A stretch of 64,000 nt of DNA. Source: Antedon mediterranea. Lineage: Eukaryota > Echinodermata > Crinoidea > Comatulida > Antedonidae. Positions 1 to 10,900 of the stretch are shown in pieces. Every line of letters starts with the position of its first letter. The stretch's first letter is position 1. The position numbers and the translations under genes were made by a program. The notes under the pieces are model-generated. The model ran no database searches, had not been told where the DNA came from, and worked only from the letters and a program-made list of their open reading frames with translations. The stretch lies in contig NC_092671.1 of the NCBI RefSeq assembly GCF_964355755.1, forward strand, positions 10,799,001-10,863,000, read 5' to 3'.

Positions 1-472
1 AAGAGCAACAATAATAGTACAAGTATAAAAACAGAAAGAAAACGAAACAAAAAAACTTATCATGATTTTTAAATTAAAATTTATTTGCCAGTATTTATTT
101 CTTCGTACTTGCATGATTATACTATTATCATTACAATTTTAATTTTACATTGTTCCATCCACACTGTAGATGGACTCCACAGAGTTTTCAGCCCTCTATA
201 TAATTTTTGCTCTTTTGACGTTCCATAGAAACAAAAACATTGAACATGGCCCATGGGGTAGGCCTACTGTACTGTAGGCTAGTCATTTTGTGTGCGAGAA
301 AAACGTCTGTAAAATCATCAATTTAAAAATGTATTTGTTACTTTTTATGTGATTCTTTTTCATGAAAGTGCCAATTCTAAGGTGTGGTATTCAGAATAAA
401 TGTTGGGAGTTAAAATACAAGGCAGGTGCGAAAGATAAATATTTGTAATCTTAGGTGTTGGGTCTTAGATTG
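1..472. other. No gene recognised
   Basis: AT-rich sequence without a supported coding region or repeat that I could identify. It precedes the first decayed copy of the death-domain exon. Confidence 0.4.
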
Positions 473-566
473 TGGCGGGATCTTAAGAACTCGTTAATTT
501 ACAATTTACACACAAATTAAGTAATACACCTGGTAATTTTTACGTGGTATTATAAAATTGAGGCCT
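473..566 (+). pseudogene. Decayed copy of the C-terminal death-domain exon
   Basis: This stretch matches the 3' part of the intact exon at 5417-5703, for example the shared segment around 'GTGGCGGGATC', then 'AAGAACTCGTTAA', then the run through 'TTTTTACGTGGTATTATAAA' into the 3' flank. Relative to the intact copy it has lost about 30 bases in one place and about 20 in another, so the frame is destroyed. It is a relic of a duplicated gene end. The bases after it (600-800) also match the flank after 5703, so the duplication covered more than the exon. Confidence 0.65.
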
Positions 567-599
567 TAGACTAGTTACACAACAGTGCTGTAAATTATT

Positions 600-1630
600 T
601 TTCTTTTTATATAGCGACAACAGAGGGCGTTAAATTTATTCAGCTCAAGTAAGACACGCCATGTGTGCCAAAGTGATTTCTTTTTGACGAAATCTTTAGG
701 CCGAATTCGACGAACCTATTGTAGGGTCAATAGTTGTTTCTTTCTCCGATTCTCGAGTACGCCAAGTGAGGCCTACATCTGAATTTACATGGTATCATGA
801 ATTATAATTGTATGTGAAGTATTTCCGTCGTGTTTAATATAATCGATAAACAAAACCTTTTCGCGGAATTTCTAATTGCGCGATGGATTGAAAAAATTAT
901 AGTCAATAAATGTTATTCTTTTTACACTAAATAATTATTGATTTCTCGTTGTTTACTTCGTGTAATCATTCATACAGTGCGATCGCCTCCACATTTGTTT
1001 ACGAAATGTCACTATTATACAAGGCAGCCGCTCACGAATAATGGATCGACATATCCGACAATTAATGAGTCGTAACTTAGCAAAGGTAACATTGTTAGTG
1101 AATAAAATGCCAATAAATATGGTTCATGGTGCATTACTACGCATCACAAGTAAAGAACGATTAGAATGTAGTTTCAATTTCAAGTATTTGAGATCAGCAA
1201 CACAAACAAACATATCCCATGACATTTATATATTGAAGGTTCAACTCAAATTCTTTTGAACGATTACTTTAAACTTTAAACAACGCTTTTTTATCAGCGG
1301 CGCACGCTTATAAAACGGTGCGTAAATGTAATACAGTTACAAAAATAAATCACTCACTAAACGAGAGCTTACACACTTGTTTCTAAACTACGACAGGAGT
1401 TTTAAGCTGTGTTGCTATCATACCCTCTAGTAATTTTAATGTAATCTTATATTAGATGTTGAAATGTCGAGAAAGTCTCGACCTAACCGACTCAAAGGAT
1501 GAGGGGAAATAAATAAGAACAAGCGAGGCAGGATTCTATATAAGTCATGGTACATTATTAATGATCTACGAAAGTAGACCATGCTCAAATAATTCATCTG
1601 TAAAATAAAATAAAGAGCTTTATTGCTATA
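600..1630 (+). repeat. Segmental duplication, copy A (partner at 29695-30930)
   Basis: The block runs parallel to 29695-30930 over most of its length with scattered substitutions. Shared anchors include the 'ACAGAGGGCGTT' segment, the 'CATGTGTG' region, 'TTTTCGCGGAATTTCTAATT', 'GTTTACTTCGTGTAATCATT' and the stretch near 1275-1625. Its first ~250 bases also match 5720-5900. A small open frame at 1041-1259 lies inside but is broken in copy B, so I do not call it a gene. Copy A lacks the 306-bp insertion seen in copy B and so approximates the empty site. Confidence 0.75.
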
Positions 1631-1689
1631 AACAAACAATTCATAAATAAGTAAAAATATAAGGTCCATAATGGCGACGACCACAATAA

Positions 1690-1800
1690 CGTACCTGGTT
1701 TATAGATATATTTGAAATTCCGTCTAATTTTAATAAAAACAGTTTTCGTGAAAGTGTTATATGTATACGGGATACATTTTTTTAACTGTCTGTTAATGGT
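1690..1800 (+). pseudogene. Decayed copy of the exon at about 4015-4203
   Basis: From 'ACGTACCTGG' onward this segment resembles 4078-4160 (same order of the 'ATATTTGAAAT' and 'GGGATA' words) but carries many changes and no open frame. It is one of at least three related exon copies in the first 4.2 kb. Confidence 0.45.
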
Positions 1801-2147
1801 AACTGTCTTATGGGAATGACTAACTTGCATTATTTCATTATGATAACACTGTTTTTTAATTTAACGCCGTTTACAATAATGTTTTATTTCGAGTAACATG
1901 TTTTATACCAAGTTAGTAATTTTTATTGTTTCTTGATTACAGAAATCGAAAAAAAATAATTACATTATTACGAAAGTTACAAACTATTTTTGCTTTTTGC
2001 GGCTTTCAAACTCAATGCAACAGGACATATATTTATTTATATATTTCAACATTGACATTAATTAACCTGTCTATGTTGGCGAAGGAGGGGCGATATTACC
2101 GCATCAACATAGGCCTAGACCTAAACCAAAAATACTTTTACATATTC

Positions 2148-2790
2148 AAACTATATATACAAAGACCGTTGGTGCGGCTGCAAGTTATTCATTATCCTAA
2201 AATGCCCAGGCCAATACAAAGTCATAACAAGACAGCCGAGCTTGGTTCCAGTTGGTATTATTGTTATATATTATTTATTATTATGCTTTTTAATCATAGT
2301 TTTAGTAAATATTTATTTTACTGACGTAGGTTTCCGAGAAATCAGAACAATAGTTCTTTAGATTTAGTAATGATTCGTTGGTTTCTTTGATAGGTGGCGT
2401 TTTGGTAAATTAAAGAAATTGATTGGAATCATTGATGCAACTCAAAATCGATATAAATACAAACAACGTCGATTATGACGTACCTGGAGTTGACATATTT
2501 CAAACTATATACAAAGACCGTTGGTGCGGCTGCAAGTTATTCATTATCCTAAAATGCCCAGGCCAATAAAAAGTCATAACAAGACAGCCGAGCTTGGTTC
2601 CAGTTGGTATAATTGTTATATATTATTATTATGCTTTTTAATTATATTATATCACACAGATAAAACGAGTTTTAGTAAATATTTATTTTACTGACGTAGG
2701 TTCCGAGAAATCAGAACAATAGTTCTTTAGATTTAGTAATGATTCGTTGGTTTTTTTGATAGGTGGCGTTTGGTAAATTACAGAAAATAT
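2148..2790 (+). repeat. Tandem duplication, two ~280-bp units offset by about 355 bp
   Basis: The unit starting at 'ACTATATACAAAGACCGTTG' occurs at about 2148 and again at about 2503. Both copies continue through the 'GGTGCGGCTGCAAG', 'AAAATGCCCAGGCCAATA' and 'GACAGCCGAGCTTGGTT' words to the 'TGATAGGTGGCGTTT' end. Between them, at 2418-2490, sits a segment matching the exon at 4015-4110 ('GGAATCATTGATGCAACTC'). One frame reads KDRWCGCKLFIILKCPGQ in both, with a stop soon after in the second copy, so these look like duplicated exons now decaying. I do not recognise the protein. Confidence 0.65.
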
Positions 2791-2984
2791 GGTACGCTCG
2801 CGTACCATCTAGTTCGTGCCCACAGATGGTTCTCGAATACATAGTAATTTCAGCGTAAAAAAACTGGCGATTTCCAATGTACGTACGTCAGGACGATAAA
2901 ACATTGTCATTTACCTGAGAAACAAATAGATAGACACAATGATTTATGTAGTCAACCAAAATTAGCACCTAGAAACTTGTCACA

Positions 2985-3017
2985 AAATGAGTCCAAATTT
3001 TTTATTTGGACTCATTT
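2985..3017. repeat. Perfect hairpin, 14-bp stem
   Basis: The arms 'ATGAGTCCAAAT' and 'ATTTGGACTCAT' are exact reverse complements, separated by five T residues, with two more A-T pairs outside. No flanking gene or terminator role is evident. It could be the core of a small palindromic transposon. Confidence 0.6.
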
Positions 3018-3990
3018 AAACAAACCCAATTTGTGTTTTGTATCTAACATTAGAGTTGAGGGTTGGGAATGGGGATAGGTACAAAGAAGAACAATGTTTT
3101 AATATATTCTTTATATTAAATTATTCTTTATATTTCTTTATTATCCACTCAGTAATGAAATATTTTTTTATAGGCCTATAAATAATATACCACTAAATAG
3201 AGTAAAACATTTCCGATTTAATACTTTGTTAAAACTGTCACTGTCTCATAGTCGATTGAAATAGTAAAGTACATTTAAAGACCACTACTACGTTTATATT
3301 TTTGTAATTATTAATAAATACAAACGTTGAGAAGCAACTGTCAGTAATAAAGTATTATATTATTATGTGTTTATAATCTAAAAGTAGGGGCTACCCACAC
3401 TCACAGTAATAACGTTTGTATTTGTTTATATTCCAACACACTTCTGATTCAAATGGCGATCAAAAGTGGTTAATACCTATTTGCAGTATTGTTAGCATTA
3501 CAACTGTTTTTTTTATTCTCCAAGGGTCCATAAATTTACCTACTTGCGTTGAACCATGGAGGATGCAAGTATGGTTAAACCAAATCAATACATTTGTATA
3601 AACGTATATTAAATCTATCAAAATAGTATTTTTTAAAGAAAGTCTTCTTCAACATTATGATACTGTACTCGAGCTGTTCAACCGGTTTTCAGCCATTAAA
3701 AACAATTATCGTAGGAAGAGATAGGAAAATGCGAAGCATCCTCGTATTATTGTATGCGGGTATTTTTCACGATGGACATGCATTAGACAGTGTATACCAC
3801 GATCGGTAAACACCCCTATTTGGGGCAAATTGTTGAACCTAAATTCGTTGTAATTGTCAATAACTAATTATCTAACTCAATTTAATTAGTAAACAGGGTT
3901 ACATCAGGTGGTTAAAATCAGTTCCGAAAGTACGAACCAACTTTATATACCATCGAGTAAACATTCTAGAAGTAACGCGCGATTTACCGA
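3018..3990. other. No gene recognised
   Basis: AT-rich intergenic sequence. Short open frames exist but have no splice context, homology or repeat structure that I recognise. Confidence 0.4.
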
Positions 3991-4014
3991 ATTTTGCCCT
4001 TACGTAAATTTATA

Positions 4015-4203
4015 TATAGATTGATTGGAATCATTGATGCAACTCAAAATCGATATAGATACAAACAAGTCGATTATGACGTACCTGGAGTTAGCATATT
4101 TGAAATACCGCCGGTAACTTCTCATGGAAACGGGATATATTATTTGTTAATTTATCGTCGTGACGATAATATCGATTGGCAGAATGATGATGATGAACTA
4201 TAG
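4015..4203 (+). pseudogene. Unrecognised exon or exon relic ending in an acidic tail
   Basis: An open frame reads from about 4015 to a TAG at 4203. It contains IGIIDATQNRYRYKQ, then DYDVPGVSIFEIPP, then a short acidic C-terminus (DNIDWQNDDDEL). Parts recur at 2418-2490 and, more weakly, at 1690-1800, so this is the best-preserved member of a local set of duplicated exons. It lies on the same strand and 1.2 kb upstream of the death-domain exon, so both may have belonged to one gene, though no complete gene model can be built. The family is not recognised. Whether this copy is still used is open. Confidence 0.35.
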
Positions 4204-4770
4204 GACACATTTTAGGCCAATACACCATCCTATTGAAAGATACATGTAACCATTCTTTTATAAAATGATTGCTTTTATACTAGGTCGTATTGGTTACTAC
4301 CTCTTTAAAAAAAATAAGTGTAGGGGGGCCTATACATGCAAGTCTACTTAGGACAATTTTTTTTACAATTTACAACATAGATCGGCATGCTAAGTATATT
4401 AACTAAGTACGGTACTATAAGACCCAATTATATAATATTGATGCAGGTTTAATGTATGTGTTTTCTATGTACATCAAACATAGGCCTACCTAAGAAAGCA
4501 AGCCATACAAGACAAATAATTTAATTCCCCATAATTAAAATAGACTCTTCCATCACTTAGCAACGTGTCAACATTAAGACGCTTGCTTACCGAAGTACAA
4601 CTTAAAATGTCCATGACAAGAGCTCCTTCGTGTTACGATCCTGATGGTAAGATGTATATATTTTTAAAAATTGCTTAGTTAATCGACACAATAGAGGATG
4701 TATTTGCAAGTCACATGTTTGCTCTTTTTGAAAATATTTTCTTAATTAATTTATTCACTTATATTATTAT

Positions 4771-5334
4771 TACCTCCGCCAAGGAGGTTATATTTTCACC
4801 CCTGTATGTTTGGGTGAGTACGCGGGTGGTGTACACGTGTGTGTCTGTGAACAGCCTGGAGGCCACAGTTTTTATCCGATTCTCACCAAATTTGGCCACA
4901 ATGATCTATGGCCCAAAAGCTTGGAGGAGTTCGAAGGGAAAAGGTCATAGGTCAAGGTCACAACTAACAAAAAACTATTTTACTGCCTAGAGACCACAGT
5001 TTTTATCCGATTCTCACCAAACTTAGCCACAAAGACCAATGACTCATCATATAATTGTGGTTAAATTTTGAAGGGTCAGGGTCAAAGATCAAGGTAAAAA
5101 AAAAAAATAATAAAAAAAATCCTCAGCGGGACTTGAACCAACGATCTCAACTGTGAGAGGCTGGATATATAACCATTATACCAAACTCTCATCCACAACT
5201 TTGTAGTGTGCAGTTAGCCTATTTACACTTACAACTAATAAAAAAAAAATTTGTTTTAATATATATATTTTCCGGGGACATTTTATGGAAGGGAATTTTA
5301 CAGTAGGCGGAGGTTTGTACTCTCGGAGTACCCT
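4771..5334 (+). mobile_element. Non-autonomous repeat element with CCTCCGCC inverted ends
   Basis: The element opens with 'CCTCCGCCAAGGAGGTTATA' and closes with 'GGCGGAGGTTTGTACTCTCG', giving short inverted ends (CCTCCGCC/GGCGGAGG). Inside, the motif 'CCACAGTTTTTATCCGATTC' occurs twice about 130 bases apart, each followed by 'TCACCAAA' and a 'TCAAGGT' stretch. It encodes no protein. Similar 'cctccgccaaggaggtt' repeats are familiar from many marine invertebrate genomes (from memory, not checked). A tRNA-like segment lies in its right half. Confidence 0.6.
5119..5194 (-). repeat. tRNA-Glu-like segment (SINE head or tRNA relic)
   Basis: Read on the minus strand, this has an A-box-like 'TGGTATAATGGTTA', an anticodon-loop sequence CTCTCAC identical to that of tRNA-Glu(CTC), and a good B box 'GGTTCAAGTCC'. 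The anticodon stem is mostly mismatched, so it is not a working tRNA. On the plus strand the sequence is preceded by an A-rich run, as expected for the tail of a minus-strand SINE. It sits within the CCTCCGCC element. Confidence 0.55.
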
Positions 5335-5416
5335 CTACTGTAGTTTCTTTATATTATTGAGACATTTGGTGGTGTATCCTGTATATAAACTATATTTTTT
5401 GGTTCATCATTTTTAG

Positions 5417-5703
5417 GTATAATCAACGATCGAAAATTGATTTCTATCTCGACAATGATCGGTCATCAGTATCCATTGCTAGGTAGGCAGCTAGGCCTCT
5501 CGGAGAATCAAATAACTGACGCCAAGTTGAAGTTTCCAGACAATATGCAACACCAGATATTCTACATGCTAACTTTGTGGCGGGATCAATACCGGACATC
5601 AGCAACATTGACCGTTCTTAAGAACTCGTTAAAGCAACTTGGCTGGACTTCAGTTTATACACAAATAAGTAATACACCTGATAATTTTTACGTGGTATTA
5701 TAA
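5417..5703 (+). CDS. C-terminal death-domain exon (rest of gene not identified)
   Basis: After a good acceptor (TTTTTAG at 5411-5416) a phase-1 open frame runs to TAA at 5701-5703, encoding about 95 residues. The pattern is that of a death domain: LISISTMIGHQYPLLGRQLGLS, then a polar helix with NQITDAKLKF, then QIFYMLTLWRDQYRTSAT, then LKNSLKQLGW. The order of the six-helix fold and the W..........AT..L...L...G signature fit the family. Death domains mediate homotypic contacts in apoptosis and innate immune signalling. No convincing upstream exon was found; candidates such as 4015-4203 are decayed. A degenerate copy lies at 473-566. The domain call is fairly firm. Whether the exon belongs to a live gene is uncertain. 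Confidence 0.6.
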
Positions 5704-6239
5704 AATTGAGGCCTCAGACTTTCTTTTTATATAGCGACAACAGAGGGCGTTAAATTTATTCCAGATCAAGCATGACACGCCATGTGTGCCAAAGTGATTT
5801 ATTTTTGACGACATTTTTAGGCCGAATTCAACGAACATAATATGATATAGCAGGGTCTATTGTTGTTTATTTCCCCGATTCTCGAGTTCGCCAAGTGAGG
5901 CCTACATTTGATTTTAAATGGTATCAGAATTGTATGTGCAGTATTTACGTCGTGGAGAGACACTAGGGACTTTTCGGGGAGGACGACGGACATCTTGTGT
6001 TCGCTAGTGCGTAAAATCATATACAGTACAGTCGACATAGCCGTTTTATTAGTTACGTACCTTTGCGCGAAGACGGCGACGACCGGCAGTATCTCTCTCC
6101 CTCCCCTGTCTCGCGGCGCGGGGCTCTTCTGGATCGCTTGGCTCTGGTGATACAGCATAAGCCTTCCTATCTAGGGGCCTCGCATTCAAACGCCGCGCAA
6201 AATGTATTGCTTTTTACAAAGCCATTTTAACCCAATACA

Positions 6240-6720
6240 AATGAATTAATTACGTAGAACTTATTTCCTCAGTCGATAAATGGGAATTGGTTAAAATTAA
6301 AGTAAAAAATTTGCAATAAATTTTGCAAAATTAAAAAACAAAAATATTGATCTGGTAACCAGCCAAAATGATGAAAAAGTCGACTTAGAATTAAAAAGGA
6401 AAACACAAAAATTATAAAAAATATATACTTATGAAGTCAAAGGTGCTCAAATCCGGTCAAGAACAAAATGGATAGAAGAAGGAGAAACAAATAGATGAAC
6501 AGTCAAATGTAAAATTATGGAATGATTGAAAAAAATACGGTGTTCTAGGAGAATGACAAAAACATGCTCATTGGCGAAAGTTCAGAATTTGTTAGTTAAC
6601 ATAAAAGAGAGAAAAGACCTCAACTTGATCTATAATATTATTTTATTATATTATATAATAATGAATTATTGTAAACCAAAATATATTCACACATTAAGAA
6701 ATGAATAAAGATGGGAGAGA
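6240..6720 (+). mobile_element. Heavily decayed non-LTR retrotransposon fragment
   Basis: One frame near 6430-6500 reads KGAQIRSRTKWIEEGETNR, the motif that precedes the reverse transcriptase core in L1-like elements (G..IRSR..W.EEGE.N). Upstream, at about 6260-6310, another frame reads SSVDKWELVKIKVKNLQ, also like that region. Stops and frame changes break the rest. Only a short piece of the pre-RT region survives. Confidence 0.45.
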
Positions 6721-7987
6721 CCCATGAAAGATAAAAAAAAAAGTATACCGCTTTTCATCATATTATTTCTAGGCTTATTTAATTATTTTAGTTTTTAATT
6801 AACTGGACCACTTGTAAGTTATCTAAATCAAAAGACTAGACCTGGGCCCGCATTAGAAGCATACTAATTAATAATAATAATACTTATTAACGTGTTTCTC
6901 TTTTCTGTCCGTTACATTACTATTATAACTCACACAAAACTGTATTAAATAACAGCATAGCAGTTACCACAGCATACAAGCTAAACAATTCCACACCGGT
7001 ACGGATTTGGATAGAAAACAAAAAAATATATATTACATTATTACTCATCCATTTTTTCTTACAGTAACAACTTTCGCAACCAATCCAGGCTAAAATATCT
7101 GGAAAATGTTCTCTATAATTGTAGTTTTACTTGTAGGCCTATACTAAACGGTCTATTGAGTTAATATTTTGTGTTCTATGAAAAAATTCTACTGCATGGA
7201 AAGGAAAATTAAGATGTATTATGTAATTACAGTAACTGTGTAACAATGCAATATACAGCTTATAATAGTAAAATGTTATTTTCGTCAAAACAATAAAAAA
7301 CCTCAAACTAAACAATTATATTAATCAAAACCACATAGGGTTCATCCCAGTTATAGTACAGAATCGTCTCATTCCTTAAAGGCTGACGGCGTTTTCGCAG
7401 ACAAAATTTGATTTATTCGATAGAAAATTAATATTAATTAATATAATGTACATTTAACAGATGAAACTGTATAAACGTAAATCGGTGAATTCACTATCAA
7501 ATTATTGCGAGGTTAAATATTAACGTTTGACATCTTTGACTTAAAATTGAACGTCGTCACTTTGACAAACGCCGTGAAAGTGGAAATAGTACTTTAATTA
7601 CATTACTACCAATCTACATTTGACATTAATCTATCTGGGTTATATTATGGCTACGTGGTGTGTTCTTTCATTATTAATCTTTTTAATATCTTATGTATTC
7701 TCGGACCTGTAGAGAGGAAAAAACAAGCTATTAACAACATGACATAAAGATATATTGTATTTGTAATTGTTAATGTTTACAAGTTAACGATTAATTATTT
7801 TACAAATATTAAAGGAAAGTTCAATGTCATTTCAAGATATTTTTTAGGCCTAACCTATTACTGCAATTTCAAATTTGAATCACGATACATTTTTGATTCT
7901 GAGGATTAACTACTTGGTTGGGTAATCTGTAATGATATTACAGTATAAACAAATATCAACTATTATCATATGGATTATAAAGTATAC
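6721..7987. other. Intergenic, downstream of the minus-strand modular gene
   Basis: No coding region, RNA gene or repeat recognised. It would hold the 3' UTR of the gene that ends at 7988, but no clear polyadenylation signal was seen close to the stop. Confidence 0.4.
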
Positions 7988-10900
7988 TTACATGTTTATG
8001 GTAATGTTTTGAGAGTCAATGATACATAGACCTAGTGCACCGATTTGGAAGTTCGCGCGATGAGTTTCGATGGTTGTTGATTCTGCTGCTACTTGCTTGT
8101 CTTCTTCTTCTTCTTCTTCATCCGAATCGTCGCTTGCTTCGTCGCTTAGATGTTCATCTTTGTAACTGAACCAATCTACAAAATAATGTGTAACAACATC
8201 TTAAAAGAGTACATCAGACAAACAATCGACAACAATGTTGTACACAATTTGGTTAGGCCCTGTGGATTACCTGGAAGAGCTCTATGCTGTTGATTATCCC
8301 CCTCTGATATTATGTTTTGGCATATCTCCACCTGCCGTAAATATTCCTCTATCATTTGTGTAAAATCTTCATTTCCGCCAATTCCCGATAAATATAACGC
8401 GGCCAGATTGTAAACCGTCTTCTTGAGCTTTGCAGAGAAAATCGATGTATCAAGAGAGTTGAAGAGCTTAACAGAAGAGAGTAATATCCTCAGATCTCTG
8501 ACATTCTCGCTGCCATGACGAACACTCCAAATTGCCATGAATTTATTAATGAAGTCACAACAAAAATGTATGTAACTTTGCGAGATGCCCCTTCCACCAT
8601 CACCAAGATTGTTGATGTATGTTGCCACTTCTTCACTTATTTCCATCAGTGTGCACCAGTCGTTTGATCCATATTCAACGTGCTCAGCGTTAGGCTTACC
8701 GTTCTTGACCTAAAAACAAGTTTCGTATTAATTTAACTAATTTGTCGATACCATTGATATTGTAAGATTTAAAATCTAACATACCTGAAAAATTGTATCT
8801 ACCCATATCCGAATGATGTTACTGGTTCTTCCAAACCGACGCATTGCTTTCTTATGAATATCGGCTATACATTTCAAGACATTCCAGCAGTTAACTAGAA
8901 GAGTTTCAGTCTTCTCTTCTAATATGTTGTTATAATATCTCAAATACTGCTCGAGCCCACTAGAAATACGCGTGATCATTCGTAACCTCCAGTTATCAGT
9001 ACCACTGATTTTGTCCAATTCCGATAAAAAGTAGTTCATTCCTTTATAACACCCTGCTTCGTAGTATAGTACGGCAAGTGCAAACAGCAACCTCCGAAGT
9101 AGAATATTTGGTAAATCGAGCACATCTAAAAAGCGTATAATCAATCAATTTAAATGCGGTCGATAATACCGTGAAGGACAATTATGATTCAATTATAGAA
9201 ATTATTTTATTCACGTTCATAAACTCATCACTGTTGTTAAAAAATGAACGTCTAAAACTTACCTTTAATAGACCGCCGCACATGATCTTCTTGAAAATGA
9301 CTATGCTTTTTTACCTTGCTTTTTAGTCTCAGGAACCTCTTGCCATATGTATGAAATTGTTCATAATGCAGTATTTGATTATTACAAATAGCTGACGATG
9401 AAGTTGATACAATTGCTCCATAGACGCTTGCTTTAATATCTGCCCATGCATCGGATTTGACCAAATGACACAAAATGGGATGCACACCTGAATGTAAGGC
9501 AGAAGGCGACTTTGCTCGCTTGGAAGTAATCGGTTTCTTGTGGCTACAAAGTTGTGCAATATTCTTACGAAAAGTAAGATATGGGCTTTCGATACAGCTT
9601 GACCTGCTTCTGGAAGACTCTCAAAATATTGAATACACCGACGCGCTTGATTCATCAGGTTATTCCAAGCTTTGGTCTTAGGGCTCAGGTCAACACATTC
9701 GAATAGCATGTCCATAAGTGTGCGGAATTCCATATTACTATTTTGACCAATGTGTAGCATCATGTCATTATGGTCTTCAGCTAAAACCAAAAGTTGACGA
9801 TGAGTAGCAGTTTCTACAACCATTAAACCTTCCTTCTCAGGAATATTGTCGCTGTAGTCTACACAATAATTGAATTTATACGAAAGATTACCAGCAAACA
9901 CCAGCAAAATATTGCAAGATTGCTCAACTCGTATGGCGCCTGAAAGTGATGTAACCATCTTATCAAAATTCTTTGAATTATATTGATATATTGCAGTAAA
10001 TACAATCTTAGTGACTTCATGACCTTTTCCAATCACATTATCACCTTTATTTATCTCATGATCACCCGAAGTTTTTTTTCCGGCCCGCCTTGACTCTACA
10101 ACTGAAAAATAAATCGTAGTTTACAAAGAAATGAATGATGTTATTCGTTGACGAATCTGACATAACAGTGTAAGTAGTATAAACGATGTTGTCCAGCAGA
10201 AGATTTCGAATGATCATTGCGCGCTCGTAGCCTACAATCGATGTACATCAACCATACGACTGTGATGAAAATAATTGCTATCGATGCGGAAATTCATCTC
10301 CATTGTTATATTTTTATTTTAATAAATATTTCAGTACTAAAAGTATTTTTCGTTTTGTTAGTTACCGATTGTGAAATAGCATATGATTATTAATAATTAA
10401 TAGACAATAATATATAATTAAACAGTATACCTTCATGAAAACGTTGAAATTGCTGCCTGTCATTCGCATCTTCTACACTTATTGAAAGCCATTTGCATTC
10501 ATCTCTGTAACGGTGAAGTTCTTTTCTGTTGTCGTCATATTCCGAATATGCGGTCACTAACCCTTTTCCTATGCATGCAGCTAAACTGAGTACCTTCATC
10601 TCGTAAACTTGATATTTAAGTTTACAAAACCATTTAGATTTAAATAGATCTGAATGTATTAATGTTACATTGAAGTTTGCTAATTTGAGAAGGCGTTCTG
10701 GGTTAGAAGGGTCTAGATGATTGTGTGTTGTCCAAACTCTACGAATAAGTACTACAGCAAGATGTACATAAAGACTCAAAACACATCTGCCATCTTCGTC
10801 AAAACCAGGCAATGTATCTGAAACAGCTTCTTTGCTCCTTTTCAATAGTTTGGCCCATTGCTCACTTCCGACTACCAAATCATCACATTCAAGAACGCAG

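Noticed and set aside
1041-1259. 72-codon open frame near the window start
   Set aside because: The duplicated block at 30.1 kb has a disturbed frame in the same place, so there is no sign of coding constraint.
4715-4990. 91-codon open frame
   Set aside because: It lies in the CCTCCGCC repeat element and shows no protein similarity.
5966-5975. kappaB-like GGGACTTTTC in a GC-richer patch after the death-domain exon
   Set aside because: One mismatch to the consensus and no gene start nearby.
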